NCBI GenBank assembly: GCA_025964635.1
Contig: JAOPYP010000768.1
Location: forward strand, 1 to 6,908
DNA: 6,908 nt
From: Actinomycetes bacterium
GTDB taxonomy: Bacteria > Actinomycetota > Actinomycetes > Streptosporangiales > Streptosporangiaceae
Direction: 5' to 3'
The stretch's first letter is position 1, and every line of letters begins with the position of its first letter. The translations under genes were made by a program, and so were the position numbers. Shown here in pieces: positions 1 through 5,823 of the stretch. The notes under the pieces are model-generated. The model had not been told where the DNA came from and did no database searches. It was given only the letters and a program-made list of their open reading frames with translations.

Positions 1-248
1 ACGATTATGTCGGCGCGGTCATGTCTGACCTGTCCTCGCGGCGCGGCCGGGTGCTGGGCACCGAGCCGGTGGCCGGCGGGCGGACGCTGGTGAAGGCGGA
101 GGTGCCGCAGCTGGAGATCACCCGGTATGCGATCGACCTGCGCTCCATGTCGCACGGCACCGGCTCCTTCAGCCGCAACTACCTGCGCTACGAGCCGCTC
201 CCGTCCCACCTAGCCGACAAGGTCGCGGCCAGCGCCGCCGCCGAGTAA
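1..248 (+). CDS. Elongation factor G-like protein, EF-G2 type (3' end only)
   Basis: Only the last 81 codons are present. The frame is already open at base 3 and ends at TAA 246-248. The translation matches EF-G domain V: a G-AVMSDLSSRRGRV segment, then VKAEVPQLEITRYAIDLRSMSHGTGSF and a tail with RYEPLPSHLADKV. In EF-G this domain contacts the ribosomal stalk base during GTP-driven translocation. Canonical actinobacterial EF-G normally has a GRA-type stretch after the LRS motif and a Y-E/A-EVP tail. The HGTGSF and RYEPLP wording here is closer to the second paralogue (EF-G2), which is thought not to be the main translocase. That paralogue assignment is inferred from the tail alone, because the GTPase domain lies outside the window. 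The gene converges on the HIT gene at 395-949. Confidence 0.85.
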   Translation, partial: DYVGAVMSDLSSRRGRVLGTEPVAGGRTLVKAEVPQLEITRYAIDLRSMSHGTGSFSRNYLRYEPLPSHLADKVAASAAAE

Positions 249-253
249 CCGAC

Positions 254-303
254 GAGCGGACCCCAGCCGACGCGGGTTAAGGCGTGAGCGGACGCCAGCC
301 GAC
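254..303. repeat. 18-bp direct repeat, two copies 32 bp apart
   Basis: GAGCGGACCCCAGCCGAC at 254-271 recurs as GAGCGGACGCCAGCCGAC at 286-303, with 17 of 18 bases identical. The first copy starts five bases after the EF-G2 stop codon. The copies are not palindromic. They may be a local duplication or paired protein-binding sites; the sequence does not decide which. Confidence 0.6.
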
Positions 304-375
304 ACTAATTTGCGGGCGAGGCGGGGCGCGCCGGAGGCGTGTTCCCGCCGAGCCTGCGAATGGCGGGGGGGTCCA

Positions 376-391
376 GGGGGGTCGTCCCCCC
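376..391. terminator. G6/C6 hairpin between convergent genes, possible bidirectional terminator
   Basis: GGGGGG (376-381), loop TCGT (382-385), CCCCCC (386-391) forms a perfect 6-bp stem. It lies between the convergent EF-G2 and HIT genes, four bases beyond the HIT stop codon at 395-397. No T-tract follows on either strand, which is common for GC-rich actinobacterial hairpins but makes intrinsic termination uncertain. The flanking GGGGGGTCCA (366-375) also resembles dispersed G/C-rich intergenic repeats of actinomycetes. Confidence 0.45.
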
Positions 392-394
392 GGA

Positions 395-949
395 CTAATC
401 AGCCCAGGCGTCGGCGATTAGCTTGCGGGTGTCGCGGAGAAGCTGGGGCAGGACACGGGTGTGGCCGACGACCGGCATGAAGTTGGTGTCGCCGCCCCAC
501 CGGGGCACCACGTGCTGGTGCAGGTGGGCAGCGATGCCCGCGCCGGCCACCGACCCCATGTTCATGCCGATGTTGAAGCCCTGCGCACCGGAGGCGGTGC
601 GCAGCGCGGTCATGGCCCGCTTGGTGAAGGCGGCCAGCTCCGCGGTCTCCGCCTCGCCCAGGTCGGTGTAGTCGGCCACGTGCCGGTAGGGCAGCACCAT
701 CAGGTGCCCCGCGTTGTAGGGGTACAGATTGAGGACGCTGTAAACCAGCTCGCCGCGGGCCACGATCAGGCCATCCTCGTCGCTGAGCGAGGGGATCCGG
801 CAGAACGGGCAGCCGTCGCCCTCCTGGTCGGCCGGCTTGTTCTCGCCCTTGATGTAGGCCATCCGGTGCGGCATCCACAGCCGGGCGAAGCCGTCCGGCA
901 CCCCGGCCCCGTCCTGCTCGGACACGCCGCGGGCGGTTGGCTCGGTCAT
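395..949 (-). CDS. HIT-family hydrolase/phosphorylase, probable Ap4A phosphorylase (Rv2613c-like)
   Basis: 184 aa, cytosolic. The histidine-triad motif is H142-L-H144-Q-H146-V-V, followed by PRWGGDTNFMPV. H144, the central histidine, is expected to be the nucleophile that forms a nucleotidyl intermediate. A Cys47-Pro-Phe-Cys50 pair near the start of the domain could bind a metal. LNLYPYNAGHLMVLPYRHV (about 73-91) is the usual HIT substrate-pocket strand. The whole protein reads like Mycobacterium tuberculosis Rv2613c, which phosphorolyses diadenosine tetraphosphate, but substrate specificity here is inferred from family resemblance. The ATG at 947-949 is the first possible start, because an in-frame TAG lies directly before it; no strong Shine-Dalgarno sequence is visible. 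The gene begins 35 bp after the thrS stop codon, so the two are probably co-transcribed. In mycobacteria the next gene is pgsA; here it is a convergent EF-G2 gene. Confidence 0.9.
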   Translation of the reverse strand: MTEPTARGVSEQDGAGVPDGFARLWMPHRMAYIKGENKPADQEGDGCPFCRIPSLSDEDGLIVARGELVYSVLNLYPYNAGHLMVLPYRHVADYTDLGEAETAELAAFTKRAMTALRTASGAQGFNIGMNMGSVAGAGIAAHLHQHVVPRWGGDTNFMPVVGHTRVLPQLLRDTRKLIADAWAD

Positions 950-984
950 CTAACTGCTCAGCCTCTGATTCCTGGGCCGGATGC

Positions 985-3018
985 TCAGACCTGGATGCGC
1001 CGCTGGACGGCGCTGGCGATCTCGGCGATGGCGTCGGCGACCGGGACCCCGTTGCGCTGCCCGCCATCGCGGAACCGGAACGAGACCGCGCCCTTGGCCA
1101 CGTCCTCGTCCCCGGCCAGCAGCATGAACGGCACCTTCTGCCGCTGCGCGTTCCTGATCTTCTTCTGCATCCGGTCGTCGCTGGTGTCCACCTCGACCCG
1201 GATGCCCTGCCCGCGCAGCTGGGCGGCGACGTTCTCCAGGTAGGGCACGTGCGCGTCGGTGATCGGGATCCCGGTCACCTGGACCGGCGCGAGCCATGGC
1301 GGGAAGGCCCCGGCGTAGTGCTCGAGCAGGATCCCGAAGAACCGCTCGATCGACCCGAACAGGGCGCGGTGGATCATGTAGGGACGCTGCCGGGACCCGT
1401 CGGGGGCCTGGTACTCGATGCCGAACCGGCCCGGCTCCTGGAAGTCCACCTGCAGGGTGGACAGCTGCCAGCGCCGCCCGATCGCGTCCTTGACGTGCAC
1501 GTCGATCTTGGGTGCGTAGAACGCGCCCTCACCCTCGGCGATCACGTACGGCAGGCCCGAGGCGTCCAGCGCGTGCTTGAGCGCGGCCTCGGCCGCGTCC
1601 CACTCGGCCGGGTCCCCGACGAACTTCTCCGGCCGGGTGGACAGCTCGGCCTCGAACTCGGTCAGGCCGAAGTCCCGGAGCAGGCCGACCACGAACTCCA
1701 GCAGCGAGGCCAGCTCGGGGGCCAGCTGGTCCGGAGTGCAGAAGATGTGCGAGTCGTCCTGGGTGAAACCGCGGGCCCGGGTGAGCCCGTGCACCACGCC
1801 GGACTTCTCGTAGCGGTAGACGGTGCCGAACTCGAACAGCCGGAGCGGGAGCTCGCGGTAGGACCGCCCGCGCGAGGAGTAGATGAGCACGTGCATCGGG
1901 CAGTTCATCGGCTTCATGTAGTACCTGGCGCCGTCCAGCTCCATGGGCGGGAACATGCTGTCGGCGTAGAAGCCCAGGTGCCCGGAGGTCTGGAACAGCT
2001 GTTCCTTGGTCACGTGCGGAGTGTGGACGAACTGGTAGCCGGCTTCCTCGTGGCGGCGGCCCGAATACTGTTCCATCACCCGGCGCACGGTCGCGCCCTT
2101 CGGGTGGAAGACCGGCAGCCCGCTGCCGATCTCGGTCGGGAACGAGAACAGGTCCAGCTCGGCGCCCAGCCGGCGGTGATCGCGGCGCTCCGCCTCGGCG
2201 AGCAGCTTCAGGTACTCGTCCTGCGCCTCCCGCGACTCCCAGGCGGTGCCGTAGATCCGCTGCAGCTGCGGGTTCTTCTCACTGCCCCGCCAGTACGCGC
2301 CGCTGGAACGCATCAGCTTGAATGCCGGGATCTGCCGGGTGGTGGGCACGTGCGGCCCGCGGCACAGGTCCTTCCAGCATTCCTGGCCGGTGGCCGGGTC
2401 GAGGTTGTCATAGATGGTCAGCTGGCTGCCGCCGACCTCGACGGCCTCCTCGACACTGACCTCGGAGGGTGCGGTCGGGGAGCCCGCATCGGGCGCGGCC
2501 GCGCCGCCCTTGAGCCCGATCAGCTCGAGCTTGTAAGGCTCGCCAGCCAGTTCCTTGCGAGCCTGCTCGTCGCTGACCTCGCGCCGGGAGAAGCGCTGGC
2601 CCTGCTTCACGATCTGGCGCATCCGCTGCTCGATGGCCTTGAGGTCCTCGGGGCTGAACGGGGCCGCCACGTCGAAGTCATAGTAGAAGCCGTTCTCCAC
2701 CGGCGGCCCGATACCCAGCTTGGCCTCGGGGAACAGCTCCTGGACGGCCTGGGCCATCACGTGCGCGGTGGAGTGCCGCATGATCGCCCGGCCATCGTCG
2801 CTGCCCACCTCGACCGGCTCGACGGCGTCACCGTCGGCCAGCGGCGCGGCCAGGTCGCGCAGTTCGCCGTTGACCCGGGCCGCGATCACCGCGGACCCGG
2901 GCCCGGCCGCCGGGCCGCCGGCCGGCTCGCTGAGCCGGAGCGCGTCACCCGCCGTGGTGCCCGCGTCCACCACGTGCTCGCGACCGGCGAGGGTGATGTG
3001 AAGCTGCTGGGCCGACAC
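985..3018 (-). CDS. thrS: Threonyl-tRNA synthetase
   Basis: 677 aa class II synthetase that charges tRNA-Thr with threonine in the cytosol. Domain order: TGS (about 1-65); editing domain with H82-S-T-A-H86 and C219-R-G-P-H223, the metal-binding histidines/cysteine that clear Ser-tRNA-Thr; catalytic core (about 290-570); anticodon-binding domain (about 575-677). The zinc ligands of the active site are visible as C373 (MNCPMH), H424 (DDSHIF) and H550 (MIHRALFGS). Motif 2 lies at about 396-424 and motif 3 at about 549-565. The frame stays open upstream to an ATG at 3162, but GTG 3016-3018 is preferred: AGGGAG lies six bases before it and the protein then begins with the expected TGS sequence (M)SAQQLHITLAG. 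A Gly/Ala/Pro/Ser-rich stretch at about 171-190 looks like a small insertion in the editing domain. All catalytic residues are intact. Confidence 0.97.
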   Translation of the reverse strand: MSAQQLHITLAGREHVVDAGTTAGDALRLSEPAGGPAAGPGSAVIAARVNGELRDLAAPLADGDAVEPVEVGSDDGRAIMRHSTAHVMAQAVQELFPEAKLGIGPPVENGFYYDFDVAAPFSPEDLKAIEQRMRQIVKQGQRFSRREVSDEQARKELAGEPYKLELIGLKGGAAAPDAGSPTAPSEVSVEEAVEVGGSQLTIYDNLDPATGQECWKDLCRGPHVPTTRQIPAFKLMRSSGAYWRGSEKNPQLQRIYGTAWESREAQDEYLKLLAEAERRDHRRLGAELDLFSFPTEIGSGLPVFHPKGATVRRVMEQYSGRRHEEAGYQFVHTPHVTKEQLFQTSGHLGFYADSMFPPMELDGARYYMKPMNCPMHVLIYSSRGRSYRELPLRLFEFGTVYRYEKSGVVHGLTRARGFTQDDSHIFCTPDQLAPELASLLEFVVGLLRDFGLTEFEAELSTRPEKFVGDPAEWDAAEAALKHALDASGLPYVIAEGEGAFYAPKIDVHVKDAIGRRWQLSTLQVDFQEPGRFGIEYQAPDGSRQRPYMIHRALFGSIERFFGILLEHYAGAFPPWLAPVQVTGIPITDAHVPYLENVAAQLRGQGIRVEVDTSDDRMQKKIRNAQRQKVPFMLLAGDEDVAKGAVSFRFRDGGQRNGVPVADAIAEIASAVQRRIQV

Positions 3019-3024
3019 GGCGGG

Positions 3025-3030
3025 CTCCCT
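3025..3030 (-). promoter_or_regulatory. Ribosome binding site that fixes the thrS start
   Basis: AGGGAG on the minus strand, six bases upstream of GTG 3016-3018. It rules in favour of this GTG over the in-frame ATG at 3162, which would add 48 Pro/Gly/Ala/Arg-rich residues not expected before a TGS domain. Confidence 0.75.
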
Positions 3031-3045
3031 GGATAGATCGGCGAG

Positions 3046-3061
3046 TGGGGCCACTGCCCCA
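3046..3061 (-). promoter_or_regulatory. Short hairpin in the thrS leader
   Basis: On the minus strand, TGGGGC-AGTG-GCCCCA forms a perfect 6-bp stem with a 4-base loop. It lies 15 bases upstream of the thrS ribosome binding site. It could influence translation initiation, as leader structures do in E. coli thrS, but no tRNA-Thr-like anticodon arm is evident and the role is a guess. A TAGCAT about 16 bases further upstream (about 3071-3076) is a weak -10 candidate. Confidence 0.3.
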
Positions 3062-3148
3062 GCTTCCGATGCTATCGAGCTGCGGACGTCACCGCGCCTT
3101 GATATGCACCCGGCTGACTCGCGGCCCGGCTGCGGGGTCGGCGGAGCG

Positions 3149-3175
3149 GGGCCCGGGCCCACCGGCCCTAGGCCG
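3149..3175. terminator. G/C hairpin cluster after the L,D-transpeptidase gene
   Basis: This short stretch contains a perfect 12-bp palindrome GGGCCCGGGCCC (3149-3160), GGGCC-CACC-GGCCC (3155-3168) and CGGCC-CTA-GGCCG (3163-3175). The last two overlap and would be mutually exclusive folds. It lies 10 bases past the L,D-transpeptidase stop codon and about 130 bases before the thrS start, so it most likely ends the former transcript. No T-tract is present. The rest of the 166-bp gap shows only the thrS leader elements. Confidence 0.4.
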
Positions 3176-3184
3176 ATGGGCGGA

Positions 3185-4621
3185 CTACCTGACGGTGACG
3201 AGGGTGCCGTAGGTCAGGAACGGCCACACGTGCTGAGCCTGGGCGAGAGGCAGCTCGACGCAGCCCAGGCTCTGCGGGGAACCGTAGAAGCCCCGCGGGA
3301 AGTAGTGCACCGCGTCGCCGCCGTTGAAGTAGGCCACGAAGGAGACCGGGTCGGCGTAGTGCGAGCCATCCGGGTTGGTGCCTGACATGATCTGGAACCG
3401 GTACCGCAGGTACACCGGGAACGTGCCGTCCGCGGTGGGCGCGACGGGGATGCCGGTGTTGGCCAGCGTGTGCAGGATGACGTGCCCGTTGTGCCACACG
3501 GTCAGCGTCTCCGGGCTGGACTTGCGGGCCAGAGCGTAGCTGTAACCGTTGGGGTTGGCTTTGCCGGCCGCGGCGGCGCGGACCACGTCCCGCCACAGCG
3601 CGGGGGTCATCACGCCGGTCATGGTGAGGCCCTTGTTGGATTGGAAGGCCCGGATCGCGCCCTGCATGATCAGGCTGGACCTGCCGCCCCAGAAGCTGGT
3701 CAGGACCGACGGGTAGCCCTTCTTCCAGGTGAAGGTCCCGGCCGGCGGTGAGTACATGGCGGAGAGCTCGGTGGGGATGTTGTCCGGCTGCATGGCGGCG
3801 GGGTTCTGCGGCGCCCACTTGAGCGGCAGGTAGCCGAGCTGCGCGAGCATCTGCTTGAGCCGCAGGGTGGACCAGTGCTGGGTGGTGAACCGCTGGGTCA
3901 CGGTCGTGGCCAGCACCCCGCCTGCGGCGGAGCGGAGCCCGGACCCGCCGGCGGGGATGGTGACCCGCACCCGGCTGCCGGGCCAGAACGGGGCGGACGG
4001 GGTGAAGGTCAGCGTGCTGCCCGTCTTCGCCCAGCTGCCTGCGGTGGCGGGGTGCACGGCTGGCATCGGCGAGTTGCTGGCCAGCGGGGCGGACAGCGTC
4101 ACCCGGATCGGGCTAGCGCCATTGGTGCGGGTCACCGCGCCGCCCTGGGTCACGGATACGACCCGCAGCGGCGCGGCCACCCCGGCCTGGGCGCCGCTGG
4201 AATCATGGTCGGAGACGGCGGTCGTGCGGCTGGTGGAGCCGCCCGCGCCGAGGGTGCCGATGGTCACGCCCGCGACCACGAGGACACCGACACCCCCGAC
4301 GGCGAGCAGGGCAATCTTGGTCCGCCGGGATCCGGCGGTATCGGTGTTCCCGCCCCCGGTGCTTCCGCCTCCGGTGTCCGCAGCCTGGGTGTCCGCAGCC
4401 TGGGTGTCCGCAGCCTGGGTGTCCGCAGCCTGGACCGCTATGTCCTGGACCGCCGTGTCCTGGACCGCCGTGTCCTGGACCGCGGTGCCCGGGGCCGCCG
4501 TGCCCTGGGCCGCGCCATCCGGGGCGGCCCCACCCTGGGCGTCTCCGTCCCCGGCGGCCCCGCTCCCGGCCCCGGATGACAGGAACGCCGTGGGCCGCCG
4601 CATCCACCCTGGAGTCTGCAC
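3185..4621 (-). CDS. Membrane-anchored L,D-transpeptidase (YkuD) with Ig-like and peptidoglycan-binding domains
   Basis: 478 aa from GTG 4619-4621. Order of parts: basic start; Ala/Gln/Asp/Thr-rich pentapeptide repeats (about 24-84); RRTK followed by one membrane helix (about 103-125); Ig-like domain (about 149-247); peptidoglycan-binding-like helices (about 249-349, with QGAIRAFQSNKGLTMTGVMT); YkuD catalytic domain (about 370-477). The topology implies an inside N-terminus and an outside enzyme, expected to form 3-3 peptidoglycan cross-links by attacking tetrapeptide stems. C454 in SLGCVELP is the nucleophile and H439 (AVHYFPRG) the probable base. The usual SHGC motif is SLGC here, and only 11 residues separate H439 from S451, fewer than in mycobacterial Ldt enzymes. 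GTG 4621 has AGGGAG six bases upstream; the alternative TTG at 4654 would add 11 residues and has no clear ribosome binding site. It stands alone between corA and thrS, with a candidate ECF promoter. Confidence 0.88.
   Translation of the reverse strand: MQTPGWMRRPTAFLSSGAGSGAAGDGDAQGGAAPDGAAQGTAAPGTAVQDTAVQDTAVQDIAVQAADTQAADTQAADTQAADTGGGSTGGGNTDTAGSRRTKIALLAVGGVGVLVVAGVTIGTLGAGGSTSRTTAVSDHDSSGAQAGVAAPLRVVSVTQGGAVTRTNGASPIRVTLSAPLASNSPMPAVHPATAGSWAKTGSTLTFTPSAPFWPGSRVRVTIPAGGSGLRSAAGGVLATTVTQRFTTQHWSTLRLKQMLAQLGYLPLKWAPQNPAAMQPDNIPTELSAMYSPPAGTFTWKKGYPSVLTSFWGGRSSLIMQGAIRAFQSNKGLTMTGVMTPALWRDVVRAAAAGKANPNGYSYALARKSSPETLTVWHNGHVILHTLANTGIPVAPTADGTFPVYLRYRFQIMSGTNPDGSHYADPVSFVAYFNGGDAVHYFPRGFYGSPQSLGCVELPLAQAQHVWPFLTYGTLVTVR
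4374..4553. repeat. 15-bp minisatellite (12 units) coding for pentapeptides
   Basis: Four perfect copies of GTGTCCGCAGCCTGG run from 4374 to 4433. Eight diverging 15-bp units follow to 4553, including ACCGCCGTGTCCTGG twice in a row (4449-4478). On the minus strand they encode AADTQ-type and AVQDT-type pentads, then AAPGT, AAQGT and AAPDG. The unit length is a multiple of three, so copy-number changes would keep the L,D-transpeptidase frame. The repeats sit on the cytoplasmic side of its membrane helix. The gradient from perfect to degenerate copies suggests expansion at the membrane-proximal end. Confidence 0.9.
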
Positions 4622-4627
4622 GTTCCG

Positions 4628-4633
4628 CTCCCT
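4628..4633 (-). promoter_or_regulatory. Ribosome binding site that fixes the L,D-transpeptidase start
   Basis: AGGGAG on the minus strand, six bases before GTG 4619-4621. Sequence and spacing are identical to the thrS site. It supports GTG 4621 over TTG 4654, which has no purine-rich tract at the right distance. Confidence 0.7.
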
Positions 4634-4691
4634 TATGTTCCCTTTACCTGCCAAAGGCCGCGGGACCGCTCCACCGTACGGCCTGCCCGCT

Positions 4692-4719
4692 GTAACGCAT
4701 TCCCGACATGCCCGGTTCC
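4692..4719 (-). promoter_or_regulatory. Candidate ECF-sigma (SigE/SigH-like) promoter of the L,D-transpeptidase
   Basis: The minus strand reads GGAACC (4719-4714), a 16-base spacer, then CGTTAC (4697-4692). This resembles the GGAAC ... CGTT promoters of group IV sigma factors such as mycobacterial SigE and SigH. Transcription would start near 4685 and leave a leader of about 65 bases. An envelope-stress sigma factor controlling a cell-wall cross-linking enzyme makes sense, but the match is by eye and short motifs arise by chance. Confidence 0.4.
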
Positions 4720-4790
4720 CGCCTGCCGGCGTGTCCCGCCCCTGACCCCTGTCCTACGCGACCTGCCACCCCCCCGGACCGTCCTCAGCG

Positions 4791-4839
4791 GGTGATATCC
4801 GCGACTCGGGCACCGGGCCCTAGCTGCGCAAATATCACC
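4791..4839. terminator. Imperfect 13-bp inverted repeat at the corA stop codon
   Basis: GGTGATATCCGCG (4791-4803) and CGCAAATATCACC (4827-4839) are inverted repeats pairing at 11 of 13 positions, with the two mismatches in the middle. The 23-base loop contains a smaller GGGC/GCCC stem. The right arm includes the last base of the corA stop codon (4839-4841). It is probably the corA transcription end, although no T-tract follows. The two similar GGTGATAT arms could also be a regulator's operator upstream of the L,D-transpeptidase gene. Between 4720 and 4790 I see nothing else recognisable. Confidence 0.45.
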
Positions 4840-5810
4840 TAAAGCCACTCTTTGCGGCGGAAGATCACGTACAGGAACACGGAGAGCCCAATGATGATCA
4901 GCAAGGACGACCACAAGCCGCCCACTTTGCCAAAACCGGGATATGGAACATTCTGCCCGTAAAACCCCGTGACTGCGGTCGGCACGGCAATGATGGCGGC
5001 CCAGCTGGTGACCTGCTTCATGATCACGTTGAGCCGGTTGCCGCGCAACGTGAGATGCGTCTCCAGAATCGTGGTGACCAGGTCGCGGAGGGATTCGGTC
5101 CATTCGGTCGCGCGCAGCACGTGGTCGTAGACGTCGTGGAAGTAGGGGATGATCTCCCCGTCCACCACGTGCAGGTCGCGGCGCAGCAGCGAGTTGAGCA
5201 CCTCACGCATGGGCAGCACCACGCGCCGCAGCAGGACCAGGGACTTGCGCAGCTCGAACGTGCGGCGCTGCATCTCCTTGTCCCGCGGGTTGTCGTCGAA
5301 CAGCTGGTCCTCGAGCGTCTCGATCTCGGTGTCCAGCGACTGGACCGCCTCGAAATGGGTGTCCACGACGTAGTCGAGCAGGCCGTAGAGCAGGAACCCC
5401 ACGCCGCACTTGGCCAGGTCCGGTGAGTCGTCCCAGCGCCGGACTACAGCATCGATATCAAAGCCCGGGCTGCGCCGCACCGTGACCACCGCGCGGTCGG
5501 TGACGAACGCGTCCACCTCGTCGGTTTCCAGCTCGCCGGTGTCAGTATTGAGCTTCACGCCGTACGAGGTCACGAAGATATGGCTCTGGTAGCGGTCCAG
5601 CTTGGCGCGCTGGTGCTCGGCTACCGCGTCCTCGACGGCCAGCGGGTGCAGCCCCAGTTCCTCGCTGATCGAGGACAGGTCCTCCGCGGTGGGCTCGCAC
5701 AGGTCGAACCAGACGACCGCGGTCGGGTCGGCGAGATAGTCGGACACCTGGGCGACGGGGAAGCCCTCGTCCTCCAGGATCCCGTTGCGGTACATGCGGG
5801 TACGCGACAT
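4839..5810 (-). CDS. corA: CorA-family divalent cation (Mg2+) channel with GQN signature
   Basis: 323 aa. CorA forms membrane pentamers that let Mg2+ (or Co2+/Ni2+) into the cell. The N-terminal alpha/beta cytoplasmic domain (about 1-150) contains LGLHPLAVEDAV. A long acidic/basic stalk helix follows (about 150-265), including LRKSLVLLRRVVLPMREVLN. Two C-terminal membrane helices follow (about 266-284 and 299-317), and the protein ends in the basic tail RRKEWL. The selectivity-filter signature after helix 1 reads Y284-G285-Q286-N287-VPYPGFG; the canonical CorA motif is YGMN. The Met-to-Gln change keeps the Gly and Asn that line the pore mouth. The start ATG 5808-5810 gives the usual length and has no Shine-Dalgarno sequence. 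Its frame stays open far upstream, but that stretch is antisense to the divergent gene pair. It is divergent from the monooxygenase gene, 99 bp away. Confidence 0.93.
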   Translation of the reverse strand: MSRTRMYRNGILEDEGFPVAQVSDYLADPTAVVWFDLCEPTAEDLSSISEELGLHPLAVEDAVAEHQRAKLDRYQSHIFVTSYGVKLNTDTGELETDEVDAFVTDRAVVTVRRSPGFDIDAVVRRWDDSPDLAKCGVGFLLYGLLDYVVDTHFEAVQSLDTEIETLEDQLFDDNPRDKEMQRRTFELRKSLVLLRRVVLPMREVLNSLLRRDLHVVDGEIIPYFHDVYDHVLRATEWTESLRDLVTTILETHLTLRGNRLNVIMKQVTSWAAIIAVPTAVTGFYGQNVPYPGFGKVGGLWSSLLIIIGLSVFLYVIFRRKEWL

Positions 5811-5817
5811 GGGGCCA

Positions 5818-5823
5818 AAGATA
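5818..5823 (-). promoter_or_regulatory. Candidate -10 box for leaderless corA transcription
   Basis: TATCTT on the minus strand fits the actinobacterial TANNNT -10 pattern and ends seven bases before the corA ATG. With no ribosome binding site present, this spacing suggests that the transcript starts at or next to the start codon. No clear -35 box is visible. The rest of the 99-bp divergent gap (5824-5909) shows no further motif that I can support. Confidence 0.35.

Noticed and set aside
395..1067. Overlapping minus-strand frames in and around the HIT gene (399-1067, 950-1297)
   Set aside because: They are other-frame readings of the HIT and thrS genes with Arg/Pro/Gly-rich translations and no domain.
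937..3036. A 699-codon open frame on the plus strand opposite thrS
   Set aside because: It is antisense to an unmistakable ThrRS with all catalytic motifs. Its translation is a Gly/Leu/Val/Arg/His-rich shadow with no domain, as expected from GC-rich codon bias.
3019..3184. T-box or other riboswitch upstream of thrS
   Set aside because: I found no T-box UGGNACC-type sequence or specifier-loop layout on the minus strand, only simple short hairpins.
4374..4553. CRISPR-like array
   Set aside because: The 15-bp units are directly adjacent with no spacers and code in frame, so this is a minisatellite inside a gene.
3855..4745. Long plus-strand frames opposite the L,D-transpeptidase, including repetitive VSAAW and GVRSL peptides
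   Set aside because: The repetitiveness comes from the 15-bp minisatellite read on the other strand. There is no ribosome binding site or recognisable domain.
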